Assembly (NCBI GenBank): GCA_947471745.1
Contig: CANJKZ010000142.1
Span: 806,001-870,000 of the forward strand
Direction: 5' to 3'
Length of the DNA stretch: 64,000 nucleotides
DNA from: Closterium sp. Naga37s-1
Lineage: Eukaryota > Streptophyta > Zygnematophyceae > Desmidiales > Closteriaceae
A program made the translations under genes and the position numbers. Shown here piece after piece: positions 1 through 10,312 of the stretch. The notes under the pieces are model-generated. The model saw only the letters and a program-made list of their open reading frames with translations, did not search any database and was not told where the DNA came from. Numbering within the stretch: position 1 is the stretch's first letter; each line of letters starts with the position of its first letter.

Positions 1-718
1 CCAACCCGCGCCCGCACGCGCGCCTGCCGGAAGGGCGGAGGGCGCAGGTGGCGAGGCGAGCAGCAGCGCGGTGAGCATGCGACATGCGTGCCACTGGACC
101 CACGCGCAATCACCAAACCTCGCAACTAAACTCATTCGCTTCCACCCTCATTCCTATCCATACTTGAGCTCTTTCACAGCGCTTCCGACTTGCTTCTATT
201 ACTCGCTCCACGCAGTGCGAGGCGGCGTGCAAAGCAGTGAGAGGATGGCGATCCCACCGTCCGTTGCGCACGCACTCTTCTCCCAACTCTCCCCTTGCCA
301 CCTCCACCATCTCCTCTTGCCTCCCATCCCCTTTAGCTCTGCTTCGCTAAACTATCAATCCACTCTCGCTACCACCAACCCAAACATTCGTATTGCTCAT
401 GTACAGTAATATTCAATAATTAAAACAGTGATTTTGTCAGGCTAAACAAACTCAAAGACTTGTTGAGAAAAATAATAATAAAACTAATGCACTTGCTCAA
501 TCAAGGCAATATGTTCCTATTGCTGCTCTACAGACTACAGTAGTAATACTCAATCTGCAATTGTGAGTCTTCAAGGTCTGTTTGTCAGTTTACACATTTG
601 CGGTTCACATGTATACCCTATAAGCTATGTGTAGCTTTGCTATAGAGAGTACATGTTGTTATGCCTAGGAGTCTAGGACTACGTATCCCGTCCTTAGTAA
701 TTTATTATCTGGTTAACA
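1..718. other. Non-coding stretch, probably flank plus eroded 5' LTR
   Basis: I see no supportable gene here. The first 110 bases are GC-rich and the rest is AT-richer with short A/T runs. The stretch ends in TTAACA directly before a tRNA-Met-like primer binding site. Its right part is therefore probably the 5' LTR of the degenerate Copia copy that follows, but no second LTR copy was found to fix its left edge. Confidence 0.35.
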
Positions 719-741
719 TGGTATCACGCGCTAAGGTTAGG
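719..741 (+). promoter_or_regulatory. Eroded primer binding site (initiator tRNA-Met type)
   Basis: The sequence begins TGGTATCACGCGC and runs into AAGGTTAGG. It matches the plant initiator tRNA-Met complement TGGTATCAGAGC with a few changes. It sits where a PBS should be, upstream of a recognisable Copia gag start at 1199. Confidence 0.5.
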
Positions 742-1198
742 TCTCACACTTCTGCCCCGCCTATCTACCTACCTGCATCGTGCCCGGCTGACCCTGCTAG
801 CCCCGTTGGCCCCGCTAGCTCCGTCGAGCTCCGCTGACCCTGCTAGACTCGTCGGCCCACTGTCGCGAGCCTGCTGCGCCTGCCACGCCCTAGCTGCCGC
901 CGCTGCCCGCACCTGCAGCGTCCGCGCTTGCGCCTGTCGCCGCCGTGCCTCCTTGCCGCCGACGCAAGCGCTTGCTGCCGCCCGCACCTACCATCGCCGC
1001 ACTTGCCGCACCTGCTGGGCGCCCTTCCGTGCCTGCTGAGCCTACCGCGCTCTGCCGCGCCCGTTGCGCGCCCTGGCGCACCCTACCGTGCCTACTCTGT
1101 GCCCCGGCGCGTGTTTCGCGTGTGTACTGACTGCCCTTGCCTGTCTTCTCCTCCGCGTGTTGCCGTTCCCTCTCATCTACTGAAGTTGTGCCTCAGTC
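736..1198 (+). other. C-rich leader of degenerate Copia copy
   Basis: This is a GC-rich, low-complexity stretch between PBS and gag start with many GCC/CTG runs. It resembles the leaders of the other family I elements in composition. Its open frames on both strands are compositional and match no protein. Confidence 0.4.
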
Positions 1199-1620
1199 AT
1201 GCCGTCCGAGGGTGTCCTGCAGCTCGATGCGGAGGGTCGGGCGATTGGTTTTTACGCGTGGTTGATTGACGCCACGATTTACCTCCGAAACCAGTGCAAT
1301 GATGATGACACTTTGTATGCCTACACTTTCGTTGAGCTGCCTGCACCAAGCTTCCTACTCCTCTTGCTGCTGACTTCACGCAGGTGGACTAGGAGACCTA
1401 CAGCGCGGCTCGTCTTGCGTACTCGGTGTAGCAGTCGCGTGACGCTGCTGCGAGCCTTGCCCTTCGCCGACTCCTGTCGCCGGACGAGCGAGTCTCATAT
1501 TCGCCAGGTTGCATCGGCGAAGGAGTGAATTGATGCTATTGTTGCTCGCTACTCCTCCCTCTCCTTTCCTAAGCGAAGTGAGCGTGGTGAACATGGTGCA
1601 GAACGAAGTTTTTTTCATGT
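1199..1620 (+). pseudogene. Degenerate Copia gag fragment
   Basis: The ATG at 1199 opens a peptide with LQLDAEGRAIGF, matching the Gag N-terminus of intact element I-d (LAFDAEGRAIDF). After about 60 codons the similarity moves to another frame (SRDAAASLALRRLLSPDERV, then a VARYSS-like part), so at least one frameshift is present. It stops near 1620 and is joined directly to RT sequence. The C-terminal gag, protease and integrase are therefore deleted. It is non-functional. Confidence 0.65.
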
Positions 1621-1639
1621 CCAGGTGAATCCAGACAAT

Positions 1640-2765
1640 TTACAACCTGCAAAGCGCGAGTATTGGTACAACATTATTGATGGCACGTGGATCTCCAAGC
1701 TGGAACACCATCTAGAGCACCGCCTGTCTTGAAGACGCACTGCGTGGCTGGTGGCTTTAGTCAGCGACAAGGGGTAGACTTCTTTCAGGCCGACTCCCCC
1801 ACCCCGAATATGTCCACTCTTTGTGTACTGCTGCACATCGCGGCACAGCACGATGAAAAGCTCCACTAGCTACACTTCTCCACTGCCTTCCTCCAGGCCA
1901 ACCTGCATGAACAGATCTAGCTCCGACGTTCACCTGGTTTCACTGGGTCGTTTTCTTCTTGGGCCAAATGGAGCCTTAGGCGACCAGTATATGGTCTATG
2001 ACAGGCTCCTTATGAGTGGCACGACATGGTACGCACTACTCTTGCTGCCCGTCCTTTGCTTACCCTTCTCCCTTCGTTCGCCATGGCGAGAATCCTTTCT
2101 GCACCCTTATCTACGTCGACGACCTGGTTTTCACTACTCCCGACTAGGTTGCACTGACCTCAAAGAAGACCGAATTGCTGATGAGACACAACTACACTAA
2201 CCTAGGTGAGTTGCGTCACTATCATGACTTGCAGATCACTAGGGATAGAGCAGGCATAAGAACCTCGAGCGCTTCAGCCTTTTTTTCTCTTCTGCACAGC
2301 CCACCCTCTTGTTGTGGACAACAAACTCTCAGTTTTTTTCCCTGACAATCCCGCTCAGCATAGTGGTCTGTACGCAGAGCTGGTGGGGTGCCTCATGTAC
2401 CTGATGACCTATACTCGTCCAGACCTTGCATACCCTCTCAGCATACTTGCTCGCTTTCTTGCGACTGGGAGACACCGACCTGCACTGGTCGGCCACTAAG
2501 AGGTCAGTGCACTATCTCGCGAGTACATCATGCATGTGACTTGTTCTTGGAGGACGACAAGAAAATAAAACCACGGGACACATTGATCCTTTGTGGAAAA
2601 TCGATGCCGAGACTCTCAGTTCTTCTTAGAACTACTGCTTTTGTCTTGGCATCGGAGCCAGCAGCTTCGTCCATTTGTGAGGCAGAGATCTACATTGGTG
2701 CTACGGTTTCTTAGGAGCTCTTCTTGCTGACGTTTTTGCTTAGCGACTTAGGTGAGCCGCCTTGC
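1640..2765 (+). pseudogene. Degenerate Copia RT-RNase H fragment
   Basis: Frame-shifted remains of the C-terminal half of a family I polyprotein. Recognisable blocks are VLKTHCVAGGFSQRQGVDFF followed by a PTP..STL block at 1730-1830 (RT), LRRPVYGL near 1965, LVGCLMYLMTYTRPDLAYPL near 2380-2440 (connection/RNase H), and SDLGEPP at the end. Several in-frame stops occur. Similarity ends abruptly near 2770, where a reverse-strand protease fragment begins. It is a dead, probably rearranged copy. Confidence 0.75.
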
Positions 2766-2769
2766 TCCA

Positions 2770-4350
2770 CCCTGAGTTCCTGGAGAACGAAGGGATGTGC
2801 AGACCAGCGAGGGAGCCAGAGGGGACTGTCGCACACAAGAGAGAAGTAGCGTTGTGAGCAACGACCTGTCTAGAAGTAGGGTTAGCTAACGCGACTCGGA
2901 CTGGTGTGAACAAGATATAAGTACAAATGGTTAACAGCAGGGCATACAGGGTGCATAAGGACAAATGTATGTACCCTCTACACGGTAACACAATATAGCC
3001 TACAATATATGCAAGATATAATTTGAAAACTGGTGCCTTAAGCGGCGTGAGACCGGTGTGGCGGCGAACGAAGCACCTAGACACGCCTGAGTCAAGCGTG
3101 AAGAAATGTGATGCATCAGCGATGGTCGCACCTGTGCCAGCAACATCAGAGGACCCTACATTAGAGATAGCTAGAGATCCTACACTAGGCGCACACAAAC
3201 AATAAGAGTCCGCAACACTATAGGCATCAGCATACCTGACAGGGGCGAAATACAAAGCAGCATGGATCGTAGACATGCGCATAGCAAAGATAGGCAGCTC
3301 ACCGCGGAGCAGTGCATTCCAGACCGGGACTTCCACCGCAAGCCCTTAACAACCACGGTAGAGGTCAGAGAGGCGGCTGAAGCACCGCAGCGGAGTGATC
3401 AGGACACGAGCAGACCTGGCTGCAGTGTGGACCAGTCTGAATCACGTACTGGCAGGGTCCACGGCCGCGGCCAATGCTGTCGGGGACGACATAGCCCCAC
3501 TGTTGCTGCGGGACCCACGGCTGAAACTGTTGCGACTACGGCTGGTGAAACTGCTGCTGCTGGTGGTGCGGATGCTTCTGCTACTGTTGCTACTGCACCA
3601 CTACCCCTCAAGGACCAACACCTCCTCCAACCGCACTATTGGACCCTATACCTCCTTCAGCATCAGCACCTCCTGACGTCCCAACACCTCCACCTCCACC
3701 ACCCAATTCACCCTTCTTACGACCCTTACGGTTGCGCTGGCAACTGGAGGCAGCAACTGATGCAACCTCCGACAAAGCAACAGGCTCAGCAACAGCGACC
3801 AAGACCGCCGGGCTGGCAAGAAGGGCACAGGGCACACCCCTCAAAGATGGGGGGAAAAAGAGTACCAGAGGAGGCAGTGATGTTGCGAAGACCAGGCTCG
3901 ATCTTAGTGAGACATGACTGAAAGAGGTCAATAATGGGGGTCCTGTGGTGCACATCAAGGAAGACGTCGTGTGCGGTCGCAAGCGGTTAGGGAGCGCGGT
4001 CGCTAGGAGGTATAGGTTTATAGACCTGGACGGGGCGGCATTCGTGTTCTGCTCAGTAGTGCAAGTAGCGCGGAAGGTAGTGTCTAGCGAGCGCCGGCGC
4101 AAAACCAGATCAGCGATTGTGCAGAACGAAGGAAGGCCAGGAGAGAGGAAGGGAAGGATGCGGCGCAGTGGAGGGAGTGGAATAGCTTGCGATAAAAACA
4201 TAGAGCAACTCCTTCGCCATCTTCACCTGAGTGATGTCCTCCCGCTCAGTCTGCAACAGGTGGCGAAGGATAACGGGACACGCAGCATCGTCACGCCCTC
4301 GCCACGGGCGGTTGCAGCAATGCGCGGGCATGCGCTGGCGCATGCGAGCT
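2770..4350 (-). pseudogene. Degenerate Copia gag-protease fragment (reverse strand)
   Basis: Read on the minus strand, a protease block FFTLDSGVSRCF (Asp-Ser-Gly near 3086-3094) is followed by a GSLAGLHIPSFSRN block ending near 2780. Both match the family I protease. An unrelated insertion of about 150 bp separates the two blocks. Further right, near 3830-3900, is a gag block PPIFEGC like the end of the I-d capsid region. Frameshifts and stops are frequent. It abuts the opposite-strand RT fragment at 2770, so two relics have been joined by rearrangement. Confidence 0.6.
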
Positions 4351-4767
4351 ACGGCGGCCGGAAGCGTACAGGCGGCGGGCTGGCTGCGTGTGCTAGCAGC
4401 GGGGTCACGATGCGCCTAGGGTGGGGCGCTGGGCCTGGGGTGCGACATAGGGTGGGCCGCGATGGGCCTATGGTTAGGCGTGATGGGCCTAGGGCGGGGT
4501 GCGCAATGGGGCATGCAAGGCAAGTGCGACGAAGCAGCTCGACGGTGCAGCACGACGGGGCAGGCGACAGGCCGGAGCGACGGGGAAGGCGACGGGCCAG
4601 CGCTACGCGGCAGGCGAAGGGGCAGCGCGGCAGGGTAGAGCGACGGGGCATGGGATGGGGCAGCGCGACGGGGCAGGGGATGGGGCAACGCGATGGGGCA
4701 GGGGATGGGGCAGTGTGACGGGGCAGGGGATGGGGCAGCGCGACGAGGCATAAGGTGGGGTGCGACA
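4351..4767. repeat. GC-rich short tandem repeats (leader-like)
   Basis: Imperfect repeats of units such as GCGACGGGGCAGGGGATGGG and GGGCCTAGGGTGGG. They resemble the tandem-repeat leaders between PBS and gag in the family I elements. They are probably the leader of the adjacent reverse-strand copy. The reading frames across them on both strands are compositional. Confidence 0.5.
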
Positions 4768-5201
4768 TAGGTCGGCTTCGCCAAAACCACCTGGGCGACT
4801 GTCGCGCTCCTCCGCAGAACCCCGTCGCCCAGGTAACCTGGTCGACCGGGCAACCACGTCGACCAGCCCGTCGACCACCCAGGTCGACGACCACCACCGG
4901 TCGACCACACCAAGTCGACCACACCCCTGGTCGACCAACTCCAGGTCGACCAGCCCAGTTGTTACCCGACCACACCAAGTCGGTTGCCCCAAGTCGGCAT
5001 CACCAAGTCGACGCCCTCCACAAGTCGACCTCCCAAGTCGACCTCCCAAAGTCAGCGCCCTTGCAGTGGCCCCCGCACAGGTCGACCAGCCCCGTCGACC
5101 AGCTCGCCCACTGCTGCAGGTCGGCTGCAACTCACGCACACCCGACCACGAGGTCGGCTCCGCCCAAGCGAGGACGGGGCCAGCCACAAATCTCGTTGAC
5201 A
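4768..5201 (-). repeat. Truncated family II LTR
   Basis: Rich in GTCGACC and AAGTCGAC words. It matches the inner half of the C1 LTRs at 54700-55402, including the common terminal block GGCTCCGCCCAAGCGAGGAC and the terminus GTTGACA. The terminus lies at 5201 on the right; the other end is lost near 4768. It lacks the 16-bp AAGTCGGCGACC array seen in C1. Confidence 0.7.
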
Positions 5202-5540
5202 CCCTTGACGCAAGGAGCGCACGGCGGCGCAGTCGTAGGAGGGAGAGCTGGGAGCGACGACGAGCTCAAGTGCCACCGGGCACAAGTGAGTGAGTGAGTG
5301 GCCGATACGAGCATCTACCTGACCAGACACTAGAACCAGGGTGGACGCAGTCTGCATCTTGAAAAGACCTGACATAGGGTCCAAAGAAAACGTGGCAAGA
5401 GGTGCCCCTGTGGTAGCATTTGTACAGGTCACGAATTTCTCGCGTCTAGGAAACTTGGTGTTGATGCCGAGGTTGAGAGTTGGGAGGTGGAGAGGAGATT
5501 GAAACACATGTTGTCAACAATGAGAACAACGCTGATTTTG
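5202..5540 (-). pseudogene. Copia protease-integrase junction fragment
   Basis: On the minus strand the peptide contains TGAPLATF, SGLF and SGQVDA. It matches the region after the protease in the I-b polyprotein (TGAPLATFHREPGSGLYSL), and near 5202 the CVEG-like start of the integrase zinc region. It is broken by frameshifts and lies immediately beside the truncated family II LTR, which was probably inserted into this copy. Confidence 0.6.
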
Positions 5541-5599
5541 GTAAGTAGAAATAAGTTTCGTGATTTGATTTTAAATTCCTCTCGCAGTATTGTCTGAAC

Positions 5600-5933
5600 A
5601 TGCATGAAGGGCATGTGCGAGAATTTCGTACAAGAAATAGCGCGGTTACACGCCGAGCAAAAGCAAACCCGCATGGACTCCAGCAAATTGCTACACTTCT
5701 TGCGGACCAGACCGTAGTTGCAACGAAAGTAGCAGCGACGGCAATGGCACCCGCGAACCCACCTGCAACAGCGGCTATGACTACCATACAACTCGAAGTA
5801 CCAAACTCGAGGCTACCCGAGGCATTCGATCCGAGCAAGCGAAGCAGGGACATTTGCCGACTTATCGTGTCGCTCGCGATCTACTTCGAAGCCGTTGGCT
5901 GCATGACCCCGAACCAAGACACCACACGCGTAC
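5600..5933 (+). pseudogene. Gag-like relic, first part (possible Ty3/gypsy type)
   Basis: An ORF opens at 5600 and includes LPEAFDPSKRSRDICRLIV and then AIYFEAVG. This recalls the FDG..R..DFLRQ...YF pattern of Ty3/gypsy Gag, but that assignment is by eye only. Element I-a is inserted at 5934. Removing I-a and one CGTAC copy restores an open frame into 18995 (...TTRV + RLAATYEALH, then TAG). The relic therefore pre-dates I-a and was already damaged. Confidence 0.4.
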
Positions 5934-6065
5934 TGTCAAACATATATGCTATAGTCTGTGTAGGCTGTAGTGTGGTAGACAATATGGGGTACAGCTTTTC
6001 TAGGTTTTCCTACTTGTACCCAAACTGCTTGCTAGTCAATCATTCCTTCCTTCACTATTATGACA
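5934..6065 (+). repeat. 5' LTR of I-a
   Basis: A 132-bp LTR that starts TGTCAAAC and ends ATTATGACA. It has two substitutions relative to the 3' copy at 18863. An internal CATATATGCTATAG stretch is a possible TATA-type promoter core. Confidence 0.93.
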
Positions 6066-6095
6066 TGGTTTCAGAGCAGGTTCCATAGTGGGAAC
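6066..6095 (+). promoter_or_regulatory. PBS (initiator tRNA-Met) with overlapping hairpin
   Basis: TGGTTTCAGAGCAGGTTCC begins directly after the LTR and matches the plant initiator tRNA-Met 3' complement with one substitution and one missing base. GTTCC (6080-6084) pairs with GGAAC (6091-6095), giving a 5-bp stem that overlaps the PBS end. Confidence 0.75.
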
Positions 6096-7097
6096 GTTTT
6101 TAAGGGCCCACCACGATCGTTTTCCTGCCCTGCTCGAAGCGCGCCTCGCGCCTGCCTCACCTGCGCCGTCGCGCGCTCTGCCCTACTGCCGCCCGTAGCG
6201 GCCCTGCCCTACCGGCCCGTCGCGGCCCTGCCCTAACGGCCCGTCGCGGCCCTGACCTAGCCGCCCTCTGCGGCCCTGCCCTGCCGCCCCCCGTTGCGGC
6301 CCTGACCTCGCCACCCGTCGCGGCCCTGCCCTGCCGCCACCCGTCGCGGCCCTGCCCTGCAGCCGCCTTGTCGCGGCCCTGCCCTGCTGCCGCCCCGTCG
6401 CGGCCCTGCTCTGCCGTCGCCTCGTCGCGGCCCTGCCCTACAGCCGCCCCGTTGCGGCCCTGACCTAAGCGCCCGTCGCGGCCCTGCCCTGCACCCGCTC
6501 CTGGTAAGCGTGTCGCCCCTGCCCTGCCCGTAGCGTCACCCTAGGGCACGTGCGCCGCCCCTGCCCTGCCCGTCGCATCACCCTAGGGCACGCGCGCCGC
6601 CCCTGCCCTGCCCGACGCGTCGCCCTAGGGCCCGCGCGCCGCCCCTGCCCTGCCCGTCGCGTCGCCCTAGGGCCCGCGCGCCGCCCCTGCCCTGCCCGTC
6701 ACGTCACCCTAGGGCCACCGCGCCGCCCTGCCCTGCCCGTCGCGTTGCCCTAGGGCCCGCGCGCCGCCCCTGCCCTGCCCGTCGCGTCGCCCTAGGGCCC
6801 GCGCGCCGCCCCTGCCCTGCCCGTCGCGTCACCCTAGGGCCACCGCGCCCTGCCCTGCCCGTCGCGTCGCCCTAGGGCACCCGCGCCGCCCCGTGCAAGC
6901 CGCCCGCGCACTGCCCCTGCAGCCCGCGAGCCGCCTCTGCAGCGCCCAGCGCGCCCTGCCAAACCCTAAAATAAATAAATAATTAATAAAAAAAACAAAA
7001 AAAAGGAGCCCTAGGTGCTGCTGCCCTAGGAGCTACTACTGCTGCTACAGCTGTTACTGCTGCTACTAGTGCTACTGCTGCTACTGGCGGTGGCCAG
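6096..7097 (+). repeat. GC-rich leader with 42-bp tandem repeats
   Basis: The leader is first a CGGCCCTGCCCTGCCG-type irregular array (6180-6500). About nine copies of a 42-bp unit follow, each containing CGCCCTAGGGC (about 6500-6890). Then comes an A-rich stretch (6965-7005). The capsid-coding part of gag seen in I-d should lie here but is absent. Confidence 0.75.
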
Positions 7098-10000
7098 ATG
7101 CAGCTCCAGCGACGTCCGCGCGAGTCCCTCACGCCCCAGCAGCTTCGTGAGTGGTACGCTAGTTGGGGTTATGGCGGCGGCCGTAGTGGCAGTCGCCCTG
7201 GAGCTGGTCAGTCGGGTTCTTCTAGCAGTGGCCAGATGCAGTTGCAGCGACGTCCGCGTGAGACCCTTACGCCCCAGCAGCTTCGTGAGTGGTACGCTCA
7301 GAGTAGAGGGTCTCGGAGTACCGTTCGCTGCCCGTACGTCATTCGCACAGGTGATCGGGCTGGTCAGACTTGCGGGACGAGAGGTCACACACAGTCCCGC
7401 TGCTTCGCCTGTCTGAGCGACGCCTGGCGTACTGAGTTTGGCGACGAGGCTGAGCTCCCAGACTGGGTCGAGCTGCTTAGGCAGCGGGTGGATATCTTTG
7501 CTCTTGACTATGATGCTATCCTCACTGCCATGTATGCATTGTCTACTAATGCTGAGGGTGCCTGTTACCTGTGTGTCCCACCTGACCCAGGTATAGAGTC
7601 TACTGCTCTAGGTGCTGGTGAGGCTGCTGCTCTAGGTGCTAGTGAGTCTGCTGCTCCAGGTGCTAGTGAGTCTGCTCTCTCTGGTACAGCACCTACTGAG
7701 GCCTTGCACACCTTCACACTTGACTCAGGTGCTTCGCACTCCTTCTTTCGCGACAGCACCACACTCACGCCGCTCAGTCGGCCGGTTGCAGTCTCCCTGG
7801 CTGACCCCTCTGGGGGCCCAGTCCTTGCGCACTCCTCCACGGTTCTACCGTGTCCTGCAGCCCCGTCGGGCTTACTGTCGGGACTCCACCTCCCCTCGTT
7901 CTCTACGAACTTGGTGAGTGGAGCTGACCTCCAGGACGTGTGGGTTGACCAGTTCACCCCGGGAGGTCAGCGTGTGACCCACTGTACTTGCTCTCGGACG
8001 GGCCGCCACCTGGCCACGTTCACCCGTCGGCCTGGGTCGAGCCTCTACACACTGACCACTGTGTCTCCTCCTGTCACTGCGTCTGGTCAGGTAGCCGCGT
8101 CTGGTCAGGTGTTTGCTGCTGCGTCCAGGTCTAGTCCGGCGTCTGCCCCCTGCTCGTGTCGTCCTCTGTCACATGAGACTCTTCTTTGGCACCACCGCCT
8201 TGGTCACCCCTCCCTGCCTCGTCTCCGAGGTATGGCCTCCCGTGTCCTTGTCTCAGGTCTCCCCGAGTCCCTCCCTCCCCTTCCTCCGGGGCCTGCCCCC
8301 ACCTGTGTTCCTTGTGTTGAGGGCCGGCAGCGCGCCGCCCCTCACTCCTCTGAGTTTCCTCCGACAGAGGCTCCTCTGCAGACTCTTCACATGGACGTGT
8401 GGGGCCCAGCCCGCGTCCGTGGACAGGGTCACGAGCGTTACTTCCTGCTGGTCGTTGACGACTACTCGCGCTACACCACAGTCTTCCCCTTGCGCCGCAA
8501 GGGTGAGGTCACTGAGGTGCTGATCGACTGGATCCGCGCTGCTCGTCACCAGCTTAGAGAGAGTTTCGGCTCGGACTTTCCTGTTCTGCGTCTACACTCA
8601 GACAGAGGTGGTGAGTTTTCCTCCGACGTTCTGAGGGCTTTTTGTCGTGCGGAGGGCATCCGCCAGACGTTCACGCTTCCGGCCTCCCCACAGCAAAATG
8701 GGATTGCTAAGCGCCGCATTGGCATGGTCATGGACGTTGCTCGCATGTCCATGATCCATGCGGCTGCTCCCCATTTTCTGTGGCCGTTCGCTATTCAGTA
8801 CGCTGCGCATCAGATCAACCTTCAGCCTCGTGTCTCCTTGCCGGAGACCACACCTACTCTGCGGTGGACGGGGAAGGTTGGTGATGCGTCTGTGTACCGT
8901 GTCTGGGGATCTCGAGCTTTTGTCCGCGATACTTCCGCGGACAAGCAGACCTCTCGTGCTGTTCCCTGCGTTTTCCTTGGCTTCCCCCCTGACACGCCTG
9001 GGTGGCAGTTTTACCACCCCACCTCGCGCCGTGTTCTGTCCTCTCAGGACGTCACGTTTGACGAGTCGGTCTCCTACTACCGTCTCTTTCCCTACCGCAC
9101 TACCCCTCTCCACCCCCCGCTGCTCTTCCTCGCACCAGGTACTCCTCCGGTAGACCCCCTCCCCCCTTAGGGTCCTGCCCCTTCAGGTGTGTCCCAGGTA
9201 GACCCTGTCGAGCCGGTCGATGTAGCTGTTGACTCGGGTGCTGCTAGGGGTGCTGAGCCTGCGAGTGCGGGGCCTGGGGGTGCGGAGCCTGGGGGTGCGG
9301 AGCCTGGGGGTGCTGAGCCTGGGGTTGCTGAGTCTGAGGGTGCGGAGCCTGGGGGTGCGGAGCCTGGGGGTGCGGAGCTTGGGGGTGCTGAGTCTGGGGG
9401 TGCTGAGTCTGGGGGTGCTGAGCCTGAGCGTGCTGTGTCTGGAGGTCCTTCGGGTTTCTCGTCTCGGCGGGAGCCCCTCTCTCCACAGCAGCTGCGTGAG
9501 TGGTACGCTCGACGCTGTCGCCGTGCTGCTGGTGCTGGAGCTACTAGAGTAGCTGGAGGTCCTGCTGGTGCTGGAGCTGCTGGAGCCACTGGTTCTAGAG
9601 GTGCTTGTACTGGAGGTACTGGTGCTACTGGAGTTGCTACTGGAGCCACTGGAGGTGCTGCTGGTGCTGGAGCTGCTGGAACAGCTGGAGTTACTGCTGG
9701 TGCTGGAGCTGCTGGAGCCGCTGGTCCTGGAGGTGCTCGTGCTGGAGGTCCTGCCGCTACTGGAGGCCCTGCTGGTGTTGGAGCTGCTGGAGGTGCTGGA
9801 GCCGCTGGTCCCGGAGGTGCTCGTACTGGAGGTACTGGAGCTGCTGGGGCTGGTGGTGCTACAGGAGTTGGAGCTGGTGCTGCTGGAGCTGGTGCTGCTG
9901 GTGGTGCTGCGGGAGTTGGAGCTGGTGCTGCTGGTGGTGCTGCGGGAGTTGGAGCTGGAGACCCTGGAGTAGAGGGTACTGGTGCTGTCTCTGCTGTTTC

Positions 10001-10312
10001 TGGAGGCGCTGCGCGGCAGCGGCCGTACTACGTTCCGCTCCTTCAGCAGGTTCTTGGCCTACCGCTTTCTACTGGTCCTCCTCCTCCTCCCTTACTGAGT
10101 CCACCGCCTGTCCAGTCGCAGTCGCAGTTCCTGCCAGCCTCTCCACTGCCTGGTCCTTCTCCTTACTCTGGACCGACTAGAGGTCTTACGGAGCGTCGTG
10201 AGCCTGAGTCTCGTCCTGCGTCGCCTGAGTCTCGTCCTGAGTCGCCTGTTCGCACTGTCCGCACTGGTTGTCGTGTTCCGTGTGAGCGTCCTCCTCCTAC
10301 GTCCTCTCTTCC
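7098..10312 (+). pseudogene. I-a gag(NC)-protease-integrase-linker, broken
   Basis: The open frame starts at 7098 with two tandem copies of a module containing RRPRE.LTPQQLREWYA. A zinc knuckle C-X13-C-X4-H-X4-C follows near codon 75. The protease has TLDSGASHSFF. The integrase has WHHRLGHPS, MDVWGP, LHSDRGGEF and NGIAKRRIG, where the catalytic Glu of the sibling NGIAERR is now Lys. An in-frame TAG lies at 9168-9170 where siblings have CAG. After it the same frame continues through GGAEP repeats and a Gly/Ala-rich linker. Near 10312 a deletion of about 190 codons with a frame change removes the RT N-terminus. Confidence 0.9.

Noticed and set aside
71-409. Possible small host gene at the left edge
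   Set aside because: 112 codons with no motif, no supporting splice pattern and an overlapping antisense frame. Not distinguishable from chance.
3945-4718. Frames of 200-260 codons on both strands over the GC repeats
   Set aside because: Several frames are open together because of repeat composition. No conserved motif.
6180-6890. CRISPR-like regular repeats
   Set aside because: Units are contiguous tandem repeats without spacers, inside a eukaryotic retrotransposon leader.
9168-9170. Programmed TAG readthrough between Gag and Pol
   Set aside because: The TAG lies after integrase, not between Gag and Pol, and siblings have CAG there.
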